DNA of 34,002 bases, taken from positions 1 through 34,002 of IMG/VR virus record IMGVR_UViG_3300046747_000393; one strand, 5' to 3'. This document shows, piece after piece, positions 23,618 to 31,876 of the stretch (its first letter is position 1; the number at the start of each line of letters is the position of its first letter). Both the position numbers and the translations under genes were made by a program. Below the pieces are notes generated by a model, which was not told where the DNA came from, ran no database searches, and worked only from the letters and a program-made list of their open reading frames with translations. Origin of the DNA: a virus.

Positions 23618-23872
23618 ATGACGGTGATGGAGTTCGAGGAGCTGTGCTCCTATTGGGTCGATCATCCACCGGTGCATATCCTCGTCGCCGCTTTCGTGGG
23701 TCACAAGCCGCAGAACGACCCTGTTCTGCCGACGCCAGAAGATCCACCCTGGCGCCATGCCATCGCCGGCGCGCAGCTGCTATCGGTGCCCGGCATGCAA
23801 GCGGGCGAGCCCGACCCTTACCCGACCCCGCTCTGGGATTTTGACGCGCTAATGCGGGAGACCCTGAATTGA
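23618..23872 (+). CDS. Tail assembly chaperone T region (frameshift extension of gpG)
   Basis: From its ATG the frame encodes 84 residues (MTVMEFEELCSYWVDHPPVH onward). The same frame upstream encodes ETEWAAVYGLLATACGYSYP followed by VIDAM, which is the usual start of T domains in alphaproteobacterial phages (W-x6-L-x4-GY-x5-I-x3-T-x4-E). It is in the -1 frame relative to gpG, so the real product is probably a G-T fusion of about 205 residues made by slippage near 23525-23531. Translation from 23618 alone would lack the conserved beginning. The T part recruits the tube subunit to the tape measure in known systems. Confidence 0.7.
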   Translation: MTVMEFEELCSYWVDHPPVHILVAAFVGHKPQNDPVLPTPEDPPWRHAIAGAQLLSVPGMQAGEPDPYPTPLWDFDALMRETLN

Positions 23873-24051
23873 TGGAACCAGGACCGGCATTCATTATGCT
23901 ACGTCTGACACCTTGGCTGTCGGACGATGAAGACGAAAAGTGGTGGCGGGCTGATCACGATGTCCCAGAAGGCTACATCTGGCAGGACGCGACCATAGGT
24001 ACGGGGGCAGGCTGGGTCAGACCGCGTGGCGGGAGACCGTCGCCCCGATGA
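23872..24051 (+). CDS. Small Trp-rich hypothetical protein
   Basis: The ATG at 23872 overlaps the previous stop by one base and gives 59 aa; a TTG at 23869 would add one residue. The product (MEPGPAFIMLRLTPWLSDDE onward) has five tryptophans, an acidic centre (SDDEDEKWWRADHDVPEG) and a basic, Gly/Arg-rich tail. I recognise no family. It is coupled at both ends (1-base overlap before, ATGA overlap after), so it is probably translated in the tail operon. Confidence 0.5.
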   Translation: MEPGPAFIMLRLTPWLSDDEDEKWWRADHDVPEGYIWQDATIGTGAGWVRPRGGRPSPR

Positions 24052-24152
24052 TCCACAATGGTCCCAGGTTCAGTCCCCTGGAGATCGCCGTCCTAACATT
24101 TTTCATTGCCGCGTCCCTTATGATGCCCGTTCTTGATTGGATATTCAGCTAG
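24048..24152 (+). CDS. 34-aa single-span membrane protein
   Basis: This tiny gene starts with an ATGA overlap at 24048 and stops at TAG 24150-24152, where the next gene's GTG begins. The product is MIHNGPRFSPLEIAVLTFFI, then AASLMMPVLDWIFS. Residues 11-29 form a clear membrane helix. Single-span micro-proteins of this size are common but rarely annotated in phages. It may be a holin-like or regulatory peptide, but nothing in the sequence shows which. GGGAG lies 12 bases upstream, rather far. Confidence 0.45.
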   Translation: MIHNGPRFSPLEIAVLTFFIAASLMMPVLDWIFS

Positions 24153-24712
24153 TGAGCTGCGGCTCCTGCACTCTGTGCTGCCGGCTTCTCGAGGTGCGTG
24201 AGCTCGACAAGCCCGCGGGGCACGCGTGCACGCATATCGACAAGCTGCGCGGCGGCTGCCGGATCTATGCTGAGCGCCCCGGCGCGTGCCGGAGCTTCGA
24301 TTGCCTATGGCTACTGTCGCAAGCGCGGCCGGGGCAACAGATGCCCCCCGAGCTCCGCCCCGACCGCGCGCACGTCGTCTTCGCGATGGACGCTACCGTG
24401 GTCCCGGCGGAGGACATCGACGACCAGAACCGCGAACTCTTTGCGTGGGTCGACCCTGCTCATCCGCGCGCCTGGCAGGCGTATTGGCCGAGCACCGCTA
24501 TCCGGTCGTTCCACCGCCGCGGCGGCACCGTGCATATCACCATCGGCGATCAGCAAATACTGATCCGCCCCGATGGCGAGATCATCGTCGGGTCCGAGGC
24601 CGAGCGCGCCCTAGCGGTGTCGTTCGTGCGCGCCATGATGGGCCCGGCCGGCGACTTTCCGGCTCCGACCTTTGATGCCGACGAACTGATAAACAGGACA
24701 ACCCTCAAATGA
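24152..24712 (+). CDS. CxxCxxCC cysteine-cluster protein (YkgJ-like)
   Basis: The GTG at 24152 overlaps the previous stop and begins (M)SCGSCTLCCRLLEV; a TTG at 24137 would add five residues. In the 186-aa product C3, C6, C9 and C10 form the N-terminal CxxCxxCC motif. C26 (GHACTHI), C36 (GGCRIYAERPGACRSFDC), C46 and C51 complete the eight-cysteine pattern of YkgJ/UPF0153-type zinc- or iron-chelating proteins. The C-terminal half (HRRGGTVHITIGDQQILIRP, DGEIIVGSEAERAL) is a small alpha/beta region. The biochemical role of this family is poorly known. Its place inside a tail operon, between chaperones and a tailspike, is unusual. Confidence 0.7.
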   Translation: MSCGSCTLCCRLLEVRELDKPAGHACTHIDKLRGGCRIYAERPGACRSFDCLWLLSQARPGQQMPPELRPDRAHVVFAMDATVVPAEDIDDQNRELFAWVDPAHPRAWQAYWPSTAIRSFHRRGGTVHITIGDQQILIRPDGEIIVGSEAERALAVSFVRAMMGPAGDFPAPTFDADELINRTTLK

Positions 24713-27700
24713 CATCAAAGCTCGCCGGCCTGCTGATCGCGGTTGCGCTCGCGTACGCCCCCGCCTTCCCCGCCTTCGCTACCCAGCGCACGGGTGCATG
24801 TGGCGACAAGTTCGTTGCGCCCGCCGTGAGCTCACTCGCCCTCGTCGGAGCGGATGATGGCACGCTGATCAGCCCCGCGAACGCCACGGGGCCGGCCGAC
24901 GGCTGGGCAGCCGCTAGCCTACCCGTTACACTACCTGTCGTGGCCTCGCTCAGCGGGAATCCGTGGACAGCATGCGGCACCAGCGAGAACAACAAGGCGG
25001 TGGTCTTTAACGCGCCGACTCTGACAGTCCCGGCCGCTCCAGTGCTCTCTCAGACGGTCGGGGGGTCGCTCGCCGCGCGGACCTATTTTGTGCAAGTGAC
25101 TTACACCAATATAACCGGCGAGACCACGGTCTCCGCAGAGGCGACGATCGCTGTCGGAGTCAACAACCGCCTCGTGGTCGCCGGCCCATCCAGTTCGGGC
25201 AACGCCACCGGCTGGAACCTCTATGTCGGCACCGCAACTAACAACAAGACGCTACAGAATAGCTCTCCTATGGTGCTCGGCGTCAACTTTACCGAGCCGC
25301 TCAGCGGTCTCTTCGCCGGCGCAACACCGCCAACAGCCAACAGCGCGGCCTCGGCCTATATCGTCGACGGCGGGCGCGTGCTACTGCGATACCTCGTCGG
25401 CGGAACCAATTACCAGACGGCCAGTCTATCTACCGACGGAGCCAACTATCGCGTGATTAGCGCCTCGCGCGAAACGCGGCTCCTCAATGGAGCGACCACC
25501 GGGTTTCCGTCTATCTATGAGTTTCCTGGTGGCCCAGGCTACCAAGCGACGCTCGCCGACAATGGTGCCGTCATTACCGGCGGAGCGACCAGCGCCGGGC
25601 TCCTTCTTACCCTTCCGCAGACCACGACTCTACCGGCCGGCTGGGCGATCTCTATCCTGCAGATGGCGAGCAAGCCTGTGACGGTACGTGTCAACTCCAC
25701 CAACGGAGGCAGCATCGGTGAGGCGCACGGCACTGTAGCTGCGCTCACGACGGCCTATAACAACCAGGTTATTTTGCTGCAGTTTGACGGCGCTGTTTTC
25801 CATGATTTCTCTCCCCCTCCCAGCGATGTTATTGACCCCAGGCTATACGGCGCGCAGTGCAGTTCCACCGTCGACATCGACGCCGCGCCCGCCATCAACG
25901 CCGCGGTGGCCGCGCTCCACTTGGGCGGCACGATCCAGCTGCCGAGTTGCACGTTATGGCTGGACACCCCTGTCTATCTCACCGATAACATCCAGCTCAC
26001 TGGCGTCGGCGGGTTCAATGCTCCGGGATATTTCAACCCTCGCTCGGCCATCGGGCTGACCGCTCCTGCATCTGGGTCGGTCCTGAACGTTACCGGATTA
26101 GTTGATCCGGCCGTACAGATAATGGGCACCGGAGACGAAATTTCGCACGTCAACTTTAACTACCCAAACCAAGTGCACCCCTCTGGAGCCAACCCTTACG
26201 TCCCCACAACTTACCCGTGGACGATTCAAGCGAACGGCACCGCTGGCGTGCAGTGGAACTCTGTAAATCTTAACAACCTCTCCTTTGCCGGCGCCACACA
26301 CTGCATCGACCTGGAGGGCATCTCGAATTATGCCAACGGGACATCGACCATTAGCTCGATGGTCGATCACATCTTTTTTAATCCGTGTATGAATGTCGGC
26401 ATCCGCCTAGCGAAATTCGATAATGACATTCTTGTCCACGATCTGCGCTACGACTTCTGGTGGGGGCTTGGCGACGTGCCATTCGGGCAGTACGTGAAGA
26501 CCCACAAGATAGATATGAACCTTTGCTACGTAGCTAACGCCCAGATCACAGACGTAAAGTTCACGTACTCGTGGCGGCCAATGCAAATTGAGCCCTGCAC
26601 GGTAGTCGGCGGCTTTGGCCACACGGCCGGAACCGACAACGTACAAATGTCAAACATTTCTTTCAATGAAACATGCACGGGGATTCATCTGGTCGGGACT
26701 GATGTCGAAACTACCGGGATGATGACCAACATCCTTGCCTTTGGAGACAGTGGCGCTGACAACTGTGCGGCGGCGACTGGGATTTTCAGCGGAGGAGATC
26801 CCGTTTTCTTCGATATGAATTCCTCTAGCGCGGATTGGGCATTTACGAACCTCAAGGTCGGCTTCGTGCAGTCGCTTGCCGCAGCCAAGACAGGCGCAAA
26901 CCTCACGTTTAATAACATTAACATGCAGGAATACTCTCATTACGCCGCTGGAGCCAACGCCTTCAAGATTGATGCTGGCGCGGCGGTGTATGTAAACGGT
27001 AACAACTATCAGGCGATGCGGCCAGGCGCTGGAGCCGGCGCGCTCGTTGGTCCGGGTCCGAGCGCCACACAGGGGCACTTTTCAGCAATCCAGCTCGGCG
27101 GAAATTCGGGCGCTTCTGGCGCCGCCCCCGATGGCGCGATCGTGTTAAGGGCTGGCGATGCTGTTCACAGCGGCTTAGTCCAGTTTTACTTTCCGACCAA
27201 TTCCTCAAGTGCTGGGTTTCTTGGTTACGCCAATACCTCCGACGCTGGCCTGCTTCTACAATCTGATCAGGGTCCGCTTCTTATCCATCCCAATACCGGA
27301 TTCGGCGGCCCAGGCAACACCAATTCAAATTCAGCGTTTATGAACATCAACTCAACTGACGGCAATTTGCTCATAAACATGAGGCGCAGCGTGGATCACG
27401 CTGGAGTCGACATAGCTACTGGCGATACTACTCATACGGGAGATATAGAATTCTTCTATCCGAACAACACCCGCGCCGGGTTTCTCGGCCACGGTCCAGC
27501 CTCACCTGACTCGAGCTTGGAGCTACAAACCGATCAAGGCCCGCTTCATATTCAGCCCAACACCGGGTTTGGTGGACCGGGCGGCTCCAGTTCGGGCTCG
27601 GCGAGAATGGACATCAATTCAGTTAATGGAAAGTTGCTGATCAACGTCAACGGCCTGCCGATATCTTGCTCGGGTCTGCCGACCGGGACGCTGTGGGACA

Positions 27701-27729
27701 ACGCCAACATCATTCAGGCCTGTCCGTGA
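24709..27729 (+). CDS. Exported tailspike with pectate-lyase-like beta-helix
   Basis: The 1,006-aa protein overlaps the upstream stop by ATGA. It starts with a strong signal peptide (MTSKLAGLLIAVALAYAPAF, PAFA, cleavage before TQRTG). Residues ~100-185 form a fibronectin-like domain (VLSQTVGGSLAARTYFVQVT, then GWNLYVGTATNNK). At about 372 the entry motif VIDPRLYGAQC leads to a pectate-lyase-type beta-helix (AINAAVAALHLGGTIQLPSC, then FNNITV-like rungs through residue ~770). The last 200 residues contain an ~85-residue module in two copies around QSDQGPLLIHPNTGFGGPG and QTDQGPLHIQPNTGFGGPG. Binding or cleavage of a surface glycan is the likely job (family inference). Its location between tail chaperone and tape measure and its export signal are both odd. 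Confidence 0.8.
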   Translation: MTSKLAGLLIAVALAYAPAFPAFATQRTGACGDKFVAPAVSSLALVGADDGTLISPANATGPADGWAAASLPVTLPVVASLSGNPWTACGTSENNKAVVFNAPTLTVPAAPVLSQTVGGSLAARTYFVQVTYTNITGETTVSAEATIAVGVNNRLVVAGPSSSGNATGWNLYVGTATNNKTLQNSSPMVLGVNFTEPLSGLFAGATPPTANSAASAYIVDGGRVLLRYLVGGTNYQTASLSTDGANYRVISASRETRLLNGATTGFPSIYEFPGGPGYQATLADNGAVITGGATSAGLLLTLPQTTTLPAGWAISILQMASKPVTVRVNSTNGGSIGEAHGTVAALTTAYNNQVILLQFDGAVFHDFSPPPSDVIDPRLYGAQCSSTVDIDAAPAINAAVAALHLGGTIQLPSCTLWLDTPVYLTDNIQLTGVGGFNAPGYFNPRSAIGLTAPASGSVLNVTGLVDPAVQIMGTGDEISHVNFNYPNQVHPSGANPYVPTTYPWTIQANGTAGVQWNSVNLNNLSFAGATHCIDLEGISNYANGTSTISSMVDHIFFNPCMNVGIRLAKFDNDILVHDLRYDFWWGLGDVPFGQYVKTHKIDMNLCYVANAQITDVKFTYSWRPMQIEPCTVVGGFGHTAGTDNVQMSNISFNETCTGIHLVGTDVETTGMMTNILAFGDSGADNCAAATGIFSGGDPVFFDMNSSSADWAFTNLKVGFVQSLAAAKTGANLTFNNINMQEYSHYAAGANAFKIDAGAAVYVNGNNYQAMRPGAGAGALVGPGPSATQGHFSAIQLGGNSGASGAAPDGAIVLRAGDAVHSGLVQFYFPTNSSSAGFLGYANTSDAGLLLQSDQGPLLIHPNTGFGGPGNTNSNSAFMNINSTDGNLLINMRRSVDHAGVDIATGDTTHTGDIEFFYPNNTRAGFLGHGPASPDSSLELQTDQGPLHIQPNTGFGGPGGSSSGSARMDINSVNGKLLINVNGLPISCSGLPTGTLWDNANIIQACP
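27136..27640 (+). repeat. Two-copy C-terminal module in the tailspike
   Basis: Copy 1 (from about 27136) and copy 2 (from about 27406) are about 270 bp apart. Both encode a GD..H(S/T)G segment, FxFPxNSx, AGFLG, QxDQGPLxIxPNTGFGGPG and then (N/D)INSxxGxLLINx. DNA identity is moderate with many synonymous changes, so the duplication is not recent. Confidence 0.7.
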
Positions 27730-27768
27730 TACACGATCGCTTCACCCTGAAATGACGAGCGCCTGATT

Positions 27769-29919
27769 GTGGCCGAAAACCAAGTCGACATCGTTTTTGG
27801 CGCGCAGGTAAGCGGGCTCATCGCTGGCGCGACGCAGGTCAAGGAGGAAATCGAGGGTATCCGCGGCACCGTCGACCAATTCGTCGGCGCGCTCGGAGGC
27901 ATCGCGGGAGCTCTGGCCGAGGCGTTCGCGGTAGAGAAGATCGCCGAGTTTGCTGAGAAAATGGCGGACCTCGGCAAGAAAACGTTGGACGCGGCTTTCG
28001 TCCTTGGTCAATCAGTCGAAGACTACACGCGCCTGTCTGGCGCTATGGCGTTGCTCGGCGTCGACGCCGACCGGGCGCAGCGCACTATGATATTCTTGAG
28101 CCATTCCCTACAGTCGGCGATGAGCGACGCGACGGGCAAAGCCGCCACTGGGTTCAAGAACCTCGGTATTTCCATGGCGGAAGTCCGGGCCAATTCTGAG
28201 AATATGACTCCGCTGCTTTCGTTAATAATTGAACACGTCGAGCAACTGGGTCTAAGCGCGCGGAACGCGGGCGCATTACGCGACGTGCTCGGTCGCGGGC
28301 TTATGGAGCTGGCGCCACTGCTGAGGGCTGGCACTGAAGAGTGGAAGGCGGCGTTGGAGGCGGCCGAACAATATAAAGATGCTCTGTCCAAGGCCGCGCC
28401 AGGCATGGACGAGACCAAGAAGCAAATCGACAAAATGCAGCTGTCTCTGAAGACCCTTTCTATCGAGGGCTTTAATTTATTCAAGAGTGATATCGACGCG
28501 GCCGTCAAAGAAATTAATAACTTTATCCAAGGCGCCATAAACCTGGTCCACTGGCTTGATAAGGTCTACAAGGGGTTTATAGACGCGGGCCATGCGGTTG
28601 AGGGGTTCATTCGTGAGCTAGGAGGCCTTGGGCCGTCAGCCTACGCCGAGATACCGGACAAACCGTTGCCCAAATCAGGCGGTGGCGGCCCAGGCACTGA
28701 TAAAGCCGGCGGCAAGAAGGGCGCGGGCAGCGACGAGCGCTTGTCGATGTACCGCGAAGAACTCCGCCAGCAGCTGCAGGACGAGCGCAATTTCCTCAGC
28801 GATAGCAAAAAGGAAGAGTTGGCGTTCTGGGAAGCCAAGCTGGCGATCGTCGGCACCGGATCCAAAGCGGATCTAAAGCTTCGTCGCGAGATCAATCAAC
28901 AGATATTCTCGCTGCAAAAGGAGCTCGCAAAAGAGCAGGAATCACTTTCTCTCCAAGAGCAGACATACAATCAAAGCGTCAATGATATATACCTAGAGCG
29001 CAAGAAGCAGCAGCTAGATACGGACCAAGCGCTGGGCCGCATCACTGAGCGTCAGAACTTGGAGGGCCAAAAACAGATAATCGAAGACAAGATGCTGGCC
29101 GACGAGGGGTACTACCATGCCAAAGAGGCTGCAGCGGAAGGCGATTTAAAGAAGCGCACCGAACTCGACCAACAGGAATATCTGGATCACGAGAAACTCG
29201 TGAACCAGAACCTGGAACTCGACAACAAGATCCTCGAGAGTTCCCACGCGACCTGGAAGGAGATCGGCAACTCGATCGCGTCAGCGGTCGACCGCAGCGT
29301 GCTCGGCGTCATCCAGGGCACGAATACGATCGCGCAAGCGTTTCGAGACCTGGGTCAGTCGATCCTATCGGAATTTCTGAATCTCGGGATCAAGAAAGCC
29401 ACAAGCTCGCTGTTCGACAGTTTGTACGACGGGCTCAAGAGCGGTAGCGGTTTGCTTGGCGGCATCGGGAAGTTATTTGGAGCTGGCGCCGAGGCCGCGG
29501 GCGGCGGCGGCCTGCTCGGCGGTTTAGGATCGCTGTTTGGCGGTGGCGCGGCTGGTGGCGGTTTCCTTAGCGGTCTTTCGTCATTGTTCGAGGCCGCCCC
29601 AGAGTTAGCCATACTGGCTTTCGCTGGTGGCGGCGTGGTGCCCTCTGCTCGCCGCGGATGGCAGGTGCCGTCTTTCGCGAACGGCGGCATCCCGGCGACG
29701 CTCCACGGCGGCGAGATGGTGCTGCCGAAGAATCTTTCCGAAGGCGTGCAGAACGCGATCAGCGGTGGCGGACTTGGGGGCAATGGTCTCACGATGAATT
29801 TCCACGGTCCGTCCGATGGCGCGTCGATCAAGCGCTGGGTCGGCGACACGCTGAGGCAGAACCCGAATTACGTCAGTGATCTGTTCCGCCGCAACGCGAT
29901 CACCCCACGCAATTCGTGA
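27769..29919 (+). CDS. Tape measure protein
   Basis: The 716-aa product begins at GTG. The N-terminal ~250 residues are helical with periodic Ala/Gly (VDIVFGAQVSGLIAGATQVK, then EIEGIRGTVDQFVGALGGIA), followed by long helical segments with heptad character (MYREELRQQLQDERNFLSDS, then LQKELAKEQESLSLQEQ). The C-terminus has Gly/Phe repeats (GLLGGLGSLFGGGAAGGGFL) and ends in FANGGIPATLHGGEMVLPKN, the usual end of tape measure proteins. Such proteins set tail length, and 716 residues at about 0.15 nm each imply a tail near 107 nm (inference). No peptidase or lysozyme motif is visible in it. Gene order (chaperones upstream, DUF2460 downstream) agrees. Confidence 0.85.
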   Translation: MAENQVDIVFGAQVSGLIAGATQVKEEIEGIRGTVDQFVGALGGIAGALAEAFAVEKIAEFAEKMADLGKKTLDAAFVLGQSVEDYTRLSGAMALLGVDADRAQRTMIFLSHSLQSAMSDATGKAATGFKNLGISMAEVRANSENMTPLLSLIIEHVEQLGLSARNAGALRDVLGRGLMELAPLLRAGTEEWKAALEAAEQYKDALSKAAPGMDETKKQIDKMQLSLKTLSIEGFNLFKSDIDAAVKEINNFIQGAINLVHWLDKVYKGFIDAGHAVEGFIRELGGLGPSAYAEIPDKPLPKSGGGGPGTDKAGGKKGAGSDERLSMYREELRQQLQDERNFLSDSKKEELAFWEAKLAIVGTGSKADLKLRREINQQIFSLQKELAKEQESLSLQEQTYNQSVNDIYLERKKQQLDTDQALGRITERQNLEGQKQIIEDKMLADEGYYHAKEAAAEGDLKKRTELDQQEYLDHEKLVNQNLELDNKILESSHATWKEIGNSIASAVDRSVLGVIQGTNTIAQAFRDLGQSILSEFLNLGIKKATSSLFDSLYDGLKSGSGLLGGIGKLFGAGAEAAGGGGLLGGLGSLFGGGAAGGGFLSGLSSLFEAAPELAILAFAGGGVVPSARRGWQVPSFANGGIPATLHGGEMVLPKNLSEGVQNAISGGGLGGNGLTMNFHGPSDGASIKRWVGDTLRQNPNYVSDLFRRNAITPRNS

Positions 29920-30521
29920 CCAATCTCGTGTACCCGACGCTCCCGGGTCTGACCTGGAGCGTCACCAAATCGCCGATCTGGAAAACGCGCGTGCAGACCT
30001 CGGTGCGCGGGCGCGAGCTGCGCATCAAGGATCAGATCTATCCCCGCTGGAAATTTCAGCAGGTCTACTCATTCTTGAGCGGTACGGCTCGCTGCACGCC
30101 GGGCTATACCGATATCCAGATCATGATGGACTTCTTCATGGATGTGCGGGGCTCATGGGACACCTGGCTATTCAATGATCCCACAGACAATTTCGTCGCG
30201 AACCAACCCCTCGGCCTTGGCAACGGTTCGCAGGTAGCGTTCCAGTTGGTCCGGGCGTTCGCCGGCGGTTTTGGAGAGCCGATTATCGCTCCAGTTTCTT
30301 GGGTGATTCGGTTCAACGGCGTTGTCCAGAGCGGCTTTACGGTCAACACCGGCAACGGCATAGTGACATTCGGCTCACCGCCGCCTAACGGCGTAGCGAT
30401 CACAGCCGACATTGGTTATTACTTCCGCTGTCGGTTTACGACCGACTCGCTGGATTTTGAGGAGTTCGCGAAGAACTGGTGGGAATTGAAGAAAATCGAG
30501 TTCGAATCGGTTCTTCTATAA
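29916..30521 (+). CDS. DUF2460 distal tail protein (GTA gp12-like)
   Basis: The 201-aa product starts at GTG, overlapping the tape measure stop by GTGA. It carries the family landmarks: YPTLPGLTWSVTKSPIWKTR at the start, RVQTSVRGRELRIKDQIYPR and WKFQQVYSFL, a middle YTDIQIMMDFFMDVRGSWDT with WLFNDPTDNFV, and a C-terminal ADIGYYFRCRFTTDSLDFEE with FAKNWWELKKIEFESV. DUF2460 proteins form the distal tail ring in the Rhodobacter gene transfer agent and related siphophages (family knowledge). Length and order are normal. Confidence 0.88.
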   Translation: MTNLVYPTLPGLTWSVTKSPIWKTRVQTSVRGRELRIKDQIYPRWKFQQVYSFLSGTARCTPGYTDIQIMMDFFMDVRGSWDTWLFNDPTDNFVANQPLGLGNGSQVAFQLVRAFAGGFGEPIIAPVSWVIRFNGVVQSGFTVNTGNGIVTFGSPPPNGVAITADIGYYFRCRFTTDSLDFEEFAKNWWELKKIEFESVLL

Positions 30522-30524
30522 ACC

Positions 30525-31481
30525 ATGAAACTCGGCTCCACGGCGCTCAAGGCGTATCTCGCGGCACAGGCGACGGACGCCGCGCTCCTCTACGCCGATC
30601 TGATGACCTGGAAGCTGACCGACGGATCATTCATCCGCATCTCAGGCTTCCAGGGCGCGCTGGCCCCGCCAGCAAACAGTTTCCAGCCGCCCGACGCCTT
30701 CGGCAAGGGCGCTTCGATAAACTACGGCGGGTCGACCACGCCGGTATCGTTCCCGCTTGGGCCGCCAGTGGCCCCCTTCACTTGGCATTGCAAGATAGGC
30801 ACTCAGCCCGACCAGAGCACGGTCGTACTCTACCCGCGACCGCCCGGGGACCCGGACACGCCGTCAGGCGACCTGGTCGGCGTCTACACCTGGCAGGCCG
30901 CGTGCCTAGCCCGGCTGTTCGACGGCGCGCTGTTCAGCGTTGACCGCCTCTTCATGCCGTCGCCCGGCGACTACTCGCTCGGCTCCTTCGTGCTCTATTT
31001 CGGCCGCGTCGCCGAGATCACGCCGAGCCGGTCCAAGATTTCGATGCAGGTGCCCAGCCTGCTCGTGCTCCTCAACGGCATGATGCCGCGGCGCATCTAC
31101 GGCGCGCCGTGCACGCACGTCTTCGGCGACGCGATGTGCCTGTTCGATCGGTCGACGCGCTCTTTCTCTTTTACATGCGCCGCCGGCTCCGATCAGAACA
31201 CCCTCACCGGCGCCACCAATCCCTCGCCGTTCGACCTGTACGATATCGGGTCTGTTATAGGCGTCACCGGCGCTAACGCCGGGTTGAAAAAAACCATCTC
31301 CACCGTGCGCGCCAACATTGTGAATCTAGTGGCGCCGTTCCTCTTCCCGGTCGTGGTTGGTGATCAGTTCCAGCTACTGCCTGGTTGTGACCACACCCTC
31401 CAGACATGCACGAGCACCTTCGCCAATGAGGTGCATTTCGGGGGATTCCCAAATATTCCACCGCCCGAATCCGCGGTGTAA
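30525..31481 (+). CDS. DUF2163 / BR0599-type tail hub protein (GTA gp13-like)
   Basis: The 318-aa protein starts 3 bp after the DUF2460 stop. It has an N-terminal DUF2163 segment (YADLMTWKLTDGSFIRISGF, then ALFSVDRLFMPSPGDYSL) and a BR0599-like C-terminus (RRIYGAPCTHVFGDAMCLFD, LPGCDHTLQTCTSTFANEVH, FGGFPNIPPPES). Cys196, Cys205, Cys288 and Cys295 match the four-cysteine layout of this domain, which is related to the iron-sulphur domain of lambda gpL. Such proteins form the hub at the tail tip. Cys218 is an extra cysteine. Confidence 0.88.
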   Translation: MKLGSTALKAYLAAQATDAALLYADLMTWKLTDGSFIRISGFQGALAPPANSFQPPDAFGKGASINYGGSTTPVSFPLGPPVAPFTWHCKIGTQPDQSTVVLYPRPPGDPDTPSGDLVGVYTWQAACLARLFDGALFSVDRLFMPSPGDYSLGSFVLYFGRVAEITPSRSKISMQVPSLLVLLNGMMPRRIYGAPCTHVFGDAMCLFDRSTRSFSFTCAAGSDQNTLTGATNPSPFDLYDIGSVIGVTGANAGLKKTISTVRANIVNLVAPFLFPVVVGDQFQLLPGCDHTLQTCTSTFANEVHFGGFPNIPPPESAV

Positions 31482-31876
31482 CTGGGGGCGATCCGCGGCT
31501 CGCTATTCATCCGGGAAGCGAGGGCGGAATCTGGATAGTGCGAGGGAGGCTCGCACCAGTTGGTAAGCTGCGACGCACAGCGCGATTCCTTGAGATGCAA
31601 AAACAGCGGTCATAAGCAAATCAAGATGACTATCGACCCAGCTTAACATGATTGCTCCCGCATACCCGGCTCGCCCCGAAGGCTGAGATGGCGAGCTGTG
31701 AGCTGGTCGCTACTCCAGCTACGGTCAGAAGCCCCGGAGACACCGCTCGCCTCCGCCATCGTCATGGCTTCGCCGCTCGTCAGCGGACAGGGGACCAGTC
31801 CATTTGCGCGGTGCGATTTCTTGCGCCGTCACAGCCCAGCCAACTGAATTATAACTCTCTCGTTGGGGACTGAGCA
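31482..31876 (+). other. 395-bp gap between tail hub and NlpC/P60 genes
   Basis: This gap breaks the otherwise tight DUF2163 - NlpC pairing. The + strand frame at 31652-31873 is not protein-like. On the minus strand a 48-aa membrane protein with a good ribosome site lies at 31503-31649, and minus-strand frames upstream of it (to about 31830) give short Arg/Ser-rich peptides of doubtful reality. The gap looks like an inserted minus-strand unit. Confidence 0.4.
31503..31649 (-). CDS. 48-aa minus-strand membrane protein
   Basis: Reading the minus strand, GGGAG, a 5-base spacer and ATG (first base 31649) open a 48-codon frame ending at TAG (31505-31503). The product is MLSWVDSHLDLLMTAVFASQ, then GIALCVAAYQLVRASLALSR, then FRPRFPDE. 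Residues ~10-36 form a membrane helix and the C-terminus is basic, so it resembles a small inner-membrane peptide or holin-like protein, though no family is recognised. It faces against the tail operon, as expected for an independently expressed insert gene. Confidence 0.45.
   Translation of the reverse strand: MLSWVDSHLDLLMTAVFASQGIALCVAAYQLVRASLALSRFRPRFPDE

Noticed and set aside
22561-23894. Minus-strand ORFs of 231 and 236 codons opposite the tail tube and chaperone genes
   Set aside because: Antisense shadows of supported + strand genes, with no protein-like pattern.
31652-31873. 73-codon + strand ORF before the NlpC gene
   Set aside because: Low protein likeness and no supporting start signal.
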